Positions 1 through 7,886 of a DNA stretch of 64,000 bases are shown here, piece by piece. The position numbers and the translations under genes are program-made. The stretch's first letter is position 1; every line of letters starts with the position of its first letter. This DNA comes from an uncultured Gammaproteobacteria bacterium (GTDB lineage Bacteria > Pseudomonadota > Gammaproteobacteria > Pseudomonadales > Porticoccaceae), in contig CAJXQR010000001.1 of NCBI GenBank assembly GCA_913058345.1, positions 186,001 to 250,000 of the forward strand. The letters run 5' to 3'. The notes below the pieces were generated by a model, which was not told the origin of the DNA, made no database searches, and was given only the letters and a program-made list of their open reading frames with translations.

Positions 1-1
1 T

Positions 2-931
2 GAGCGTTCTTCACATAAAATAAAAATTGGTCTGGCACTGGGTAGTGGCTCTGCCCGTGGTTGGTCACATATCGGTGTTATTGAGGCCTTACAGGCCCAC
101 GGTATTGAACCCGATATTATCTGTGGCTGTTCGATTGGTGCTCTGGTGGGGGCATCTTATGCAGCCAACAAAATTACGGCACTTGAAGAATGGGTGCGAT
201 CCTTAAACCTGCTTGAAACTGCTCGCTTTGCCAGTTTCGATACCTCTTTTAATGGTGTGATCAACAAGGCTCGTTTACAAAAGGTGCTAAGGCAGTTTAT
301 CGCCGAAGACAGTTTTTCAATAGCTGATTTGCAGCGCCCCTTTGCCACCGTAGCAACGGAATTGAACAGTGGGCGGGAAATTTGGTTTACCGAGGGCCCC
401 TTACTCGACGCCGTTTGGGCTTCAATATCCTTACCGGGTTTGCTCCCTCCAGTAAGACACAAAAATCGCTGGGTGGTTGATGGTGGATTGGTCAATCCTG
501 TGCCGATCTCTGTGTGTCGAGCTCTGGGGGCTGATTTCGTCATAGCAGTTAATCTCAATGGCACTCTTCTTGGGCGCCATCGCGACAAAGTTGTCAGCAA
601 AGAAGGGACGGAAAGGTCCTCTCATTGGAGTGACAAAATACGCTGGTCTTTAGGGAATGATTTAAAACAGAGCGCGAATGCTGATGAGCTTGATGTGAAG
701 ATTCCGAGAGTATTCGAGACCATTGCTGGCTCTATTAACATTGTTCAGGACCGCATCACCCGCAGTCGCATGGTCGGGGAACCACCAGATATCTTGATTA
801 CCCCTGAACTGGCCGATATTGGCTTGCTGGAGTTTTATCGTGCCGCCGAATGTATCGAAGAAGGTAAAGAAAGCGTACGTCGTGCACTATCTGAGATCGA
901 TCGTTTGCTTAAGGCGCCAGTAGGGCTCTAG
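2..931 (+). CDS. Patatin-like phospholipase family protein (RssA/NTE type), 5' end missing
   Basis: The reading frame is open from the first bases of the window, so the N-terminus lies upstream. The first visible ATG at 146 is internal, because the catalytic region precedes it. Visible motifs are the glycine-rich oxyanion loop GLALGSGSARG (about bases 26-58), the nucleophile elbow GCSIG (about 125-139) and the Asp motif VVDGGLVNPVP (about 472-505). Together these make the Ser/Asp dyad of the patatin fold. The length fits the bacterial RssA-like family of about 300-320 residues. Such proteins are cytoplasmic or membrane-associated acyl hydrolases; the substrate here is unknown. A thiolase follows 89 bp downstream on the same strand, so a lipid-related link is possible but unproven. 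Confidence 0.9.
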   Translation, partial: ERSSHKIKIGLALGSGSARGWSHIGVIEALQAHGIEPDIICGCSIGALVGASYAANKITALEEWVRSLNLLETARFASFDTSFNGVINKARLQKVLRQFIAEDSFSIADLQRPFATVATELNSGREIWFTEGPLLDAVWASISLPGLLPPVRHKNRWVVDGGLVNPVPISVCRALGADFVIAVNLNGTLLGRHRDKVVSKEGTERSSHWSDKIRWSLGNDLKQSANADELDVKIPRVFETIAGSINIVQDRITRSRMVGEPPDILITPELADIGLLEFYRAAECIEEGKESVRRALSEIDRLLKAPVGL

Positions 932-1020
932 TGGGGCTTTTGTGTTGTACAATTTTACCAAGCTAAAAAATTAACGGTTAAGTTCAAGAACGCACTAACA
1001 CTGAATGTAGGGGAAGAGTA

Positions 1021-2211
1021 ATGCGCAAAGTTAAAATAGCTGGAACCGGAATGACACATTTCGGCAAGCGTATGGATGCCACTTTACGCAGTCTGACCAC
1101 AGAGGCTTTAGATGAGGCCATGGGAGACGCCGCCATCAATGCGGACCATGTCGATAGCATTTTTTTTGGCAACGCCGTCGGCGGCTTAATTACAGGGCAG
1201 GAAATGATTCCTGGGCAAATAGCACTGCGTGAATCGGGGCTCATGGGTAAACCCATTATTAATGTTGAAAATGCCTGTGCTTCGGCTTCGACGGCAGCGC
1301 ACCTGGCCTGGTTGTCCGTGGCCTCCGGGCAAAGTGAGGTTGCCCTTGCCATTGGTTCAGAGAAAATGACCCACAAAGATAAAATGTTATCGTTCAAAGC
1401 CTTAATTGCGGCCATGGATCTCGAGGAAATAAAAGCAGAAACTGGCTCTGATGACCCCTTAACCGCAGGCAGCGAACCGGGACGCTCTGGCTTTATGGAT
1501 GTTTATGCCGCTAAGGCCCGCCAGTATATGGAGAAGACCGGGGCAACCATGGAAGACTTTGCCCGTGTTGCAGCCAAGTCTCACAAGTTTGGTTCACTCA
1601 ACCCCAAAGCCCAGTTTCAGAAAGCCCTGTCGGTGGATGAGATTTTAGCGAGCCGTTTGATTATTGACCCCTTAACGCTGGCGATGTGCTCGCCAATTGG
1701 TGATGGTTCAGCCGTTCTGGTTTTTACCTCCGAGGATTTCGCACGTAAGCACGGTTGTGACGCAGTTACGGCCGAAACGATTACACTGGTGTCCGGCCAA
1801 CCCGGTGGCCGTAGCTGCAACGACAGAGCAGGTGAAAAAGCTTACGCCATGGCCGGTGTCGGCCCGGAAGATGTTGATGTGGTTGAGCTACACGATGCCG
1901 CCTCGCCCGCTGAACTTATGTACATTGAAGAGCTGGGGCTGTGCCAGGTGGGTGAGGGCGTGCAGATGATTCGCGATGGTCAAACTGACCTCGGCGGCAG
2001 GGTACCAGTCAATACCAGCGGCGGGCTGGTGGCCAAGGGACATCCGGTCGGTGCTACCGGCTGTGCCCAGTTGGTTGAACTGACCAATCAGTTGCGCGGT
2101 CGTTGCGGCAAGCGTCAGGTGGAAGGCGCCAAGGTGGCTCTCGCGCAAAATGGCGGTGGTTGGATAGAAGACGATACCGCCGCGACAACGCTGAGTATTC
2201 TGACGCGTTAA
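1021..2211 (+). CDS. Thiolase family protein (SCP-x-like acetyl-CoA acyltransferase)
   Basis: A 396-residue thiolase-fold protein. The start ATG has a strong AGGGGAAG ribosome site 5 bases upstream. The nucleophilic cysteine is visible in NACASAS (C86), and the C-terminal signature GHPVGATG carries H341. The position that reads HDCF in SCP-x thiolases reads HDAA here (residues 291-294), so the second catalytic cysteine appears to be missing. The usual C-terminal C-x-G loop reads AQNGGG. Thiolases condense or cleave acyl-CoA in fatty-acid, sterol side-chain or polyketide-like metabolism. This one belongs to the broad 'thiolase domain / lipid-transfer' group, and its exact substrate cannot be read from the sequence. 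It lies downstream of the patatin-like lipase. Confidence 0.88.
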   Translation: MRKVKIAGTGMTHFGKRMDATLRSLTTEALDEAMGDAAINADHVDSIFFGNAVGGLITGQEMIPGQIALRESGLMGKPIINVENACASASTAAHLAWLSVASGQSEVALAIGSEKMTHKDKMLSFKALIAAMDLEEIKAETGSDDPLTAGSEPGRSGFMDVYAAKARQYMEKTGATMEDFARVAAKSHKFGSLNPKAQFQKALSVDEILASRLIIDPLTLAMCSPIGDGSAVLVFTSEDFARKHGCDAVTAETITLVSGQPGGRSCNDRAGEKAYAMAGVGPEDVDVVELHDAASPAELMYIEELGLCQVGEGVQMIRDGQTDLGGRVPVNTSGGLVAKGHPVGATGCAQLVELTNQLRGRCGKRQVEGAKVALAQNGGGWIEDDTAATTLSILTR

Positions 2212-2380
2212 TTAGTGTCGTTTAACCTAGATGCCAGGGGTCTTTGCTGACACTTGAGAGCTTGATAATACTGAAGCCTGGGATAGTGTTCAGGGAAACG
2301 TCCAAAGGGTATTCGTGACAGGCTACCTAGGAAGTACAGTATAGAAGTCGATTAGTACCACTCCGCTTTGAACGAGCAAT

Positions 2381-3079
2381 TCAGGTATGCAGTCCGCACT
2401 CCAAATGCTCCGCAGCTTTGGTGGGATCGTGATATTCCATTTCACTGGGCAGCTTGTGTTCGAGTAAATAATCGACCAAATTCATGGTGGTGCAATGAAA
2501 GCAGGGGGCAACTTTAGTGGTTGCACGGGATGCGTCCCAAGTGAATATGTTTTGTGACTTCCTGAATTCAGTTTCTTCGCGGCGAATACCGTTAATCCAC
2601 AGATCGGGTGTTAATTCACTGAAAGCCCGAGAGAAAGGCTCTAATTTGACCATTTTTGTAAACTCAGCGTGTTCAGTGGTACCAATGTCTGGCACGCCCT
2701 TATAGCGTGCTTCCAGATGAGCCGCTGAAAAAGAGGGGTGGAAAACCTTCAGGTTTAGATCCAGGTCTTTCACCAATTGGTCGACAAAGCGATAAGTGGC
2801 AGCTGTATTAAAGCCACTATCACACCAGACGACGGGTGTGCCGGGTCGCAGAGTTTGTACCATGTGCAGTAGAACAGCAGAGTAGGCTGAGAAGCTGGTG
2901 CTGATAATTGGTCGGCTGGCGGTATTGAGCGCTTTAGCAAGTATATCTATCGGTGATGCCTCTGCCATCGCCAAATTGGCGGCGTCAAGATCAAATAAGG
3001 CTTCTCGCCTTGCTTGAGGGACATCGTCGGTAGTGGATTGTTGTGCTACTGCAAGGCTCATAGTTTGTCGAATAAACAC
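2381..3079 (-). CDS. Phosphoadenylyl-sulfate reductase family protein (CysH-like, short form)
   Basis: A 232-residue protein of the PAPS/APS reductase family (PP-loop adenine nucleotide fold), which reduces activated sulfate to sulfite in cysteine biosynthesis. Support comes from ISTSFSAYSAVLLH near residue 60, VVWCDSGFNTAATYRF, INGIRREE, and above all the C-terminal ECGLHT, which carries the catalytic cysteine. It is shorter than E. coli CysH, with a stretch missing before ECGLH. It has one CxxC (about residues 193-196) but not the CC...CxxC pair of Fe-S APS reductases, so PAPS/APS specificity is open. The start is uncertain: GTG at 3079 or ATG at 3061; neither has a clear ribosome site. It stands alone with no cysDNC or sulfite reductase gene nearby. 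Confidence 0.8.
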   Translation of the reverse strand: MFIRQTMSLAVAQQSTTDDVPQARREALFDLDAANLAMAEASPIDILAKALNTASRPIISTSFSAYSAVLLHMVQTLRPGTPVVWCDSGFNTAATYRFVDQLVKDLDLNLKVFHPSFSAAHLEARYKGVPDIGTTEHAEFTKMVKLEPFSRAFSELTPDLWINGIRREETEFRKSQNIFTWDASRATTKVAPCFHCTTMNLVDYLLEHKLPSEMEYHDPTKAAEHLECGLHT

Positions 3080-3254
3080 GTTTGTCTTTGAGCTGGCGAT
3101 TAAAACGCCGTAGGGCGGACAAGTAAAAGAACCCTTTTAAATATGCTTATTTCAAAACGAGCTTTTAAGAATATTAAAAGCAGTTTTTAGAAGTGACTAG
3201 CTTCGGCTCCCTTGCTTGAGGGATATAAACGACAGAGCAAGGAGCTGCTATTTA

Positions 3255-3284
3255 TCCTATCGATAGAGCGATAAATCGATAGGA
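3255..3284. repeat. 10-bp inverted repeat (TCCTATCGAT / ATCGATAGGA)
   Basis: Two perfect 10-base arms (3255-3264 and 3275-3284) are separated by a 10-base spacer, in the gap upstream of the CysH-like gene. It could be an operator or a small hairpin. No T-run follows on either strand, so a terminator is unlikely. The function is unknown. Confidence 0.4.
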
Positions 3285-3319
3285 AATGCCTGCTCACTGG
3301 TGAATTGGGATCGTGCCGA

Positions 3320-3475
3320 TTATTGATCCTGATCCTGTGTGCAGTACAACGACCATTCCAAGGCTTTGTTCCTGTTACTCAGCAGAAACGTGAAGCCCAA
3401 GCCGCCGACAGTATCGTTGTAGGCATTGTTTAATCTCCAAAACGGCAAGAGTGTTGAGGGTCTATCAGAAACTCC
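3320..3475 (-). pseudogene. Probable C-terminal remnant of an unidentified protein (51 codons, no start)
   Basis: On the minus strand a frame of 51 codons runs between stops, with no ATG or GTG start. Its composition looks protein-like: LPFWRLNNAYND, then GGLGFTFLLSN, then ALEWSLY, ending QDQDQ. This resembles the terminal beta-strand and tail of a larger protein. The 5' part is absent: the next in-frame triplet upstream is TAA at 3476-3478. I do not recognise the family. It may be the last piece of a deleted gene, consistent with this accessory stretch, or a chance open frame. Confidence 0.3.
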
Positions 3476-3563
3476 TTAAATCAGAAATACTTTAAGTGGC
3501 CTGGTTCTCAATAACCAGGTGTGACAAATCTATTGATGAGGCCGCTAAAGGCTTTGTTGTTCA

Positions 3564-3935
3564 TCACTGTGGCTTGTTCGCGTTATCGCTGGGCTTCTGC
3601 CAGGGCCAGCGACCTGTGAGCTCGAGATCTAAAGTGAAGCTGAGGAATGTCCGTATTATAACGACCAGAGCTAACACGCCAACGGATTCAAACGTGAGCT
3701 CCACAGCGACTGTGTGAATAATGTCCGCAGCGACGAGGAACTCTAAACCCAGCAAAATACCATGCCCCAGCATTTGCCGGACTTTTTTAAAGGTTTCCTC
3801 TTTCGCATGCCCTTTGATAAGAAGGTTGGCGCCCATGATGAGCGAGGCGGCTGCGAATAGAATGATTATAGCCAGCCCAAACAGCTCGATTCCCGCCGCG
3901 CACCATTCCGCAATCGGTCTGACAAATTCGTTCAT
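3564..3935 (-). CDS. DUF1622 family membrane protein
   Basis: A small integral membrane protein of about 123 residues from the preferred start (MNEFVRPIAEW, ATG at 3935), which has an AAGG ribosome site about 9 bases upstream. An upstream in-frame start would add 12 residues without a better ribosome site. Hydrophobic segments are visible at roughly residues 14-36 (FGLAIIILFAAASLIMGANLLI), 58-72 (the LGHGILLGLEFLVAADIIHT region) and 80-100 (VGVLALVVIIRTFLSFTLDLEL). The motif LGLEFLVAADII-TV and the closing RTFLSFTL-LE are what I associate with DUF1622. The function is unknown. It is a single gene between a remnant and a large AT-rich gap. Confidence 0.72.
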   Translation of the reverse strand: MNEFVRPIAEWCAAGIELFGLAIIILFAAASLIMGANLLIKGHAKEETFKKVRQMLGHGILLGLEFLVAADIIHTVAVELTFESVGVLALVVIIRTFLSFTLDLELTGRWPWQKPSDNANKPQ

Positions 3936-4724
3936 AAAAATAGCCTTTTTTAAATTTTTCCACCGCTGCAATTATCAGGCGGTGCAGTAAACAAGCATCA
4001 ACAAACTGACTGACACAGCCGTAATGCTCTATGCCTCTGTTAGTCAGAAAATACAATATAAGTAGCTCACATTCGATGGGCAAGCGCAATACGGAAGGGC
4101 GAAGTATTGTTGCTGAAAATACACTTTATGGTGAAGTCTGTTTGGGTCGGGCAGAGTTAGTGGAAGGCTTCTTCCTCAACGTGCCGGTCAATGTGTGTTG
4201 ATAAAATCGATATATCAAGTATTTTAAGTTGCTCACAATACATCTTAATTTTTTATGGTAGGCCAACAAGATTGGCATTCATCATCGAGAAGGTAATACG
4301 TTCTTGATTGACTCTACTCAAAATGAATGGGGAATAAAAACGCTAGAGTCTGGAATAGTGAGTGCTGTAATTGGGTGAAAAACACCAGATAACAACAAAT
4401 TATTGAAAAATTTTATCAAATCCTTAATTTTTTAGTCGCCAGCCTTAAATTTAAGATTTATTCGCAAGTTCACTGGCATAAGTTCACTGGAAATAATGCA
4501 ATTAAATCGATTCTCTGGCTACTACGTCTTGGTTAGATGAAGAACTAAGGATGCGTTTTATCGTTATATGCTGATAGGCATCTTCAATATTGAATCGAAA
4601 TCTGTTTAACTACGATGCCTGCGTGTAGAAAGCCTTAAAATATAGCTTTTCAGCGCGGATGGATTTAGTATTTTTAAACTAAATCTACTGGATATAACAA
4701 TTACTAAACAGGGAAAGTAAATTT
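3936..4724. other. 789-bp AT-rich intergenic region
   Basis: It separates the divergently transcribed DUF1622 gene and the large fusion enzyme. No credible coding frame, RNA gene or strong terminator was seen. It presumably carries both promoters. The last 200 bases before 4725 are notably AT-rich. Confidence 0.5.
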
Positions 4725-7700
4725 ATGAGTAATCGTCCTGATTATATTTATTCTGGCGGGTCGCCAGTTATGCACACACCATTAGCGCTAAAAAAAGCCA
4801 ATATGTACGGCTTCTTTCTGAAGGGTAAGCGGCCTCTTTTACAAAAAACTGTCGAAGAAACTTTAAATACAGTGGCCTGCGGAAACATGACCCTCAAAGC
4901 AATTTCTCCCTATGTATTAACGACATTTACGGAGGTAGGTCACGCCAACTCAACCGTCAATGTCGATAAAGATAAGGGTTGGATCACCGAAGTAGATATT
5001 GTTACCTGGGTGATGATCGGACAGATGGATGATGTAGGTAAAATCTCCCATGTGTACTGGTACCCATGCCATATTTTTGTCGACAATGGTATGGCAATGA
5101 TTAATGGCCGTGAATTATATGGCTACCCAAAATATCTTTGCGAATACGATATGCCGGGGCTGGATGATGATCCCTTGCATTTTTCAATGAGCGCTCAAGG
5201 TTTTAAAACGTTTTCTCCGCAGACTGAAATTGCGTTGCACCCTTTATTGGAGGTGAATGCGACCAATAGAAATAGCGCCCACCGACCGGTTAAAAGTTTT
5301 ATCGATTTTTTGGAGCAGGCTTTTGAAGTGCTTAGCTCGATGCCCGACTTTCTTGATTTCGATAAGGCGGGTTGGAAAGAAATTATTTCACTGTTGTTGA
5401 AACCTCGTATTCCTCAGATATTTTTAAAACAATTCCCTGACTCTGCCGGCATCAAGGCAGTTTATCAGGCCTTGATAGCAGCCCCAGCGAATATTGATAA
5501 GGTCCACAGTGGGGCAATATTGGGCCATGAATATGAAGCGACCTTGCATGCCTTTGATAGCTTTCCTCTGGATAAGACGCTCGGCATCGGCCTTGGTAAC
5601 TCGCCAGCTATTCTAGCCTACAATTTGTATTTTGATTTTACAGTCACACCGGGTGAAGAACTGGTTGATAATTCGCAAGTTCAACCTGAAAAAATAGCGA
5701 TTCTTGGCGGTGGTGTTGGCGCTATGAGCAGCGCGTTTCATTTAACTAATCAAGCGGGCTGGCAAAATAAATACGATATCACCATCTATCAAATGGGCTG
5801 GCGTTTGGGTGGTAAAGGTGCCAGTGGGCGTAACGCCGAAAGTTGCGAGCGTATTGAAGAGCATGGTTTACATATCTGGTTTGGCTTCTATGACAATGCA
5901 TTTGCGATGATCAAGGAAGCCTACGCTGCGCTCGACCGTCCCTCTGGTGCGCCCTTGGCGACATGGCAAGACGCGTTTAAACCCCATGACTTTATCGCGC
6001 TGTCTGAGAATATTGAACAGGAGTGGAAAACCTGGTCATTGATGTTTCCAACCTTACCTGGGGAGCCTGGAACAGCCTTAGCATCACTCACTCCCTGGAA
6101 AATGGCGGTGGCAGCCTGGGATTGGCTTAAACAATTATTGCTTGATTTTCATGCATTACAAGGAGCCAATTCTGATACGCGGGAACCGATTAAGTCTGAA
6201 GAAAGTCTATGTTGGTTTAGACGACTAGCTGAAGATGTCAAAGAGGATTTCGACGAACTCGATGATGATATGGACAGCGCAGTAGAAATTCTGCATCGAT
6301 TGTTTCACCGTACCTCAGACCTGAGTGTTAGCCATTCACTCTCTCGACGTTTACTCTTGATACAAGGTTTAAACGTCGTTAGAGAGTTAATTGTCAGCAG
6401 GTTCAAGGCTGAGCTTGGCTCTCACGATAAATTGCGACACCTTTTTATTACCATTGATCTTGGGTTCACCATTCTTAGTGGTATGTTAGAAGACGGTGTT
6501 CTTGAGCATGGTTTCGATATTATTAATGATATCGATTTTTATGCCTGGCTCGAGAAACATGGGGCGAATAAGAAATATACTGTCCATTCTGCACCTGTTC
6601 GCGGCTTTTATGATTTGGTTTTTGCTTATGAGGGTGGCGACTTCAATAAGCCCAATGTTGAAGCTGGTACTTTACTACGCGCAATGCTGCGTATTGGCCT
6701 TTGTTATAAAGGCAGTATTATGTACAAAATGCAGGCGGGCATGGGTGACACGGTGTTTACACCGCTTTACGAGGTATTGAAAGAGCGGGGTGTTAAGTTT
6801 AAGTTCTTTCATAAAGTCGATGAGTTGATTCCCAAGGAGGCGTCTATTGAAGAAATTCATCTTACCCGACAGGTGACTGTGGTTGATGGGGATGAATCGT
6901 ATGATCCCCTGGTTGATGTTAAGGGTCTCGGTTGTTGGCCAAGCACACCGCTTTATTCACAAATAGAACCGCAGCAAGCGGCCTTGCTGCAGGAAGGAAA
7001 TATTAATCTCGAATCCAACTGGAGCTCCTGGCCTGAGCTGTATGAGTCCGCTTTTGGTCGTTCGTTACCTCAGCTGACTCTTAAGAAGGGACGTGATTTT
7101 GATCATGTTATTTTTGGCATTTCTCTGGCTTCAATCCCCTTACTTTGTCCAAAGTTAGTGGCACAGAGCCCGGCTCTAAAAACCACTACGCAAGAAGTAA
7201 AAACCGTAGTCACCCAGGCCTATCAGGTTTGGTTGAACCAAAATCTGGAGCAACTAGGCTGGACAGATCAACCCGAAGGCCAGGAACCCGTGCTCAGCGG
7301 TTTTTCAGAACCCTTCGACACCTGGGCACCGATGGATCAGTTATTGTGCCGTGAAGAGTGGCCGCTTGATAATAAGCCAAGAAATGTGTCCTATTTTTGC
7401 AGTGCAATGCCGCTTACTCACTTTCCTCCCGTCGATGACTACGGATTCCCCGAGCGCTGTAACCGACAGGCAAAAGACAATGCTATAGAGCAGCTTAATC
7501 AACGTATAACGGGACTTTGGCCTAATGCGGGAAGTGTCGGCAACTTTAAATGGGAGTTTCTGGTTGATCTTAGTGGGCTTAATGGTGAGGCACGTTTTGA
7601 TAGCCAATATTGGCGCGCAAATATTGATCCCTCCGAGCATTATGTCATGTCAGTAGTTAATAGCAGTCAATATCGCATTGATACCGATGGATCAGGCTTT

Positions 7701-7841
7701 AACAATCTCTATATGGTGGGCGACTGGATTAAGACGGGCTTAAATGCTGGGTGTGTTGAAGCTGCTGTGATGGCAGGTATGCAATGTTCGCGGGCAGTGG
7801 CAGGTTATCCAAAAATAATTAAAGGAGAGACAGATTTTTAA
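4725..7841 (+). CDS. Two-domain protein: acetoacetate-decarboxylase-like domain fused to FAD/NAD(P)-binding oxidoreductase
   Basis: A 1038-residue protein. Residues 1 to about 305 resemble acetoacetate decarboxylase (ADC): MINGRELYGYPKYL (residues 125-138) aligns with the ADC GREL-x-YPKK signature. The Schiff-base lysine is kept (K136), but the neighbouring lysine that lowers its pKa is a tyrosine (Y137). After a linker, residues 322-345 carry a Rossmann FAD motif (KIAILGGGVGAMSSAFHLT), then GWRLGGKGASGRN and EEHGLHIWFGFY. The C-terminus has NLYMVGDWIKTGLNAGCVEAA, the FAD-contact motif of phytoene-desaturase/amine-oxidase-like flavoproteins. A spaced GGGAAAG ribosome site precedes the ATG. 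No signal peptide is seen. The reaction is unknown; a coupled decarboxylase/dehydratase plus desaturase or oxidase is a guess. It stands alone, convergent with a diguanylate cyclase. Confidence 0.85.
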   Translation: MSNRPDYIYSGGSPVMHTPLALKKANMYGFFLKGKRPLLQKTVEETLNTVACGNMTLKAISPYVLTTFTEVGHANSTVNVDKDKGWITEVDIVTWVMIGQMDDVGKISHVYWYPCHIFVDNGMAMINGRELYGYPKYLCEYDMPGLDDDPLHFSMSAQGFKTFSPQTEIALHPLLEVNATNRNSAHRPVKSFIDFLEQAFEVLSSMPDFLDFDKAGWKEIISLLLKPRIPQIFLKQFPDSAGIKAVYQALIAAPANIDKVHSGAILGHEYEATLHAFDSFPLDKTLGIGLGNSPAILAYNLYFDFTVTPGEELVDNSQVQPEKIAILGGGVGAMSSAFHLTNQAGWQNKYDITIYQMGWRLGGKGASGRNAESCERIEEHGLHIWFGFYDNAFAMIKEAYAALDRPSGAPLATWQDAFKPHDFIALSENIEQEWKTWSLMFPTLPGEPGTALASLTPWKMAVAAWDWLKQLLLDFHALQGANSDTREPIKSEESLCWFRRLAEDVKEDFDELDDDMDSAVEILHRLFHRTSDLSVSHSLSRRLLLIQGLNVVRELIVSRFKAELGSHDKLRHLFITIDLGFTILSGMLEDGVLEHGFDIINDIDFYAWLEKHGANKKYTVHSAPVRGFYDLVFAYEGGDFNKPNVEAGTLLRAMLRIGLCYKGSIMYKMQAGMGDTVFTPLYEVLKERGVKFKFFHKVDELIPKEASIEEIHLTRQVTVVDGDESYDPLVDVKGLGCWPSTPLYSQIEPQQAALLQEGNINLESNWSSWPELYESAFGRSLPQLTLKKGRDFDHVIFGISLASIPLLCPKLVAQSPALKTTTQEVKTVVTQAYQVWLNQNLEQLGWTDQPEGQEPVLSGFSEPFDTWAPMDQLLCREEWPLDNKPRNVSYFCSAMPLTHFPPVDDYGFPERCNRQAKDNAIEQLNQRITGLWPNAGSVGNFKWEFLVDLSGLNGEARFDSQYWRANIDPSEHYVMSVVNSSQYRIDTDGSGFNNLYMVGDWIKTGLNAGCVEAAVMAGMQCSRAVAGYPKIIKGETDF

Positions 7842-7858
7842 TTGAGGAATTACGGAAA

Positions 7859-7886
7859 GCACTGAGCTTAACGAGCGGTTCAGTGC
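7859..7886. terminator. Possible bidirectional hairpin between convergent genes
   Basis: Seven-base arms GCACTGA (7859-7865) and TCAGTGC (7880-7886) flank a 14-base loop between the end of the fusion gene and the end of the diguanylate cyclase gene. There is no strong T-run, so termination is only suggested by position. Confidence 0.3.

Larger units (their letters stand above)
3080..3563. other. 484-bp gap between the CysH-like gene and the DUF1622 gene
   Basis: No intact gene is visible. The gap holds the 10-bp inverted repeat at 3255-3284, the stop-bounded remnant at 3320-3475 and a 7-bp stem (CCTGGTT/AACCAGG) at 3500-3519. The last lies just downstream of the DUF1622 stop and may be a weak terminator for it. 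Otherwise nothing is recognised. Confidence 0.5.

Noticed and set aside
3321-3336. TTGAT-CCTG-ATCCT as an FNR box
   Set aside because: Only 8 of 10 defined bases match; it lies in the remnant's tail region and is not placed before a gene.
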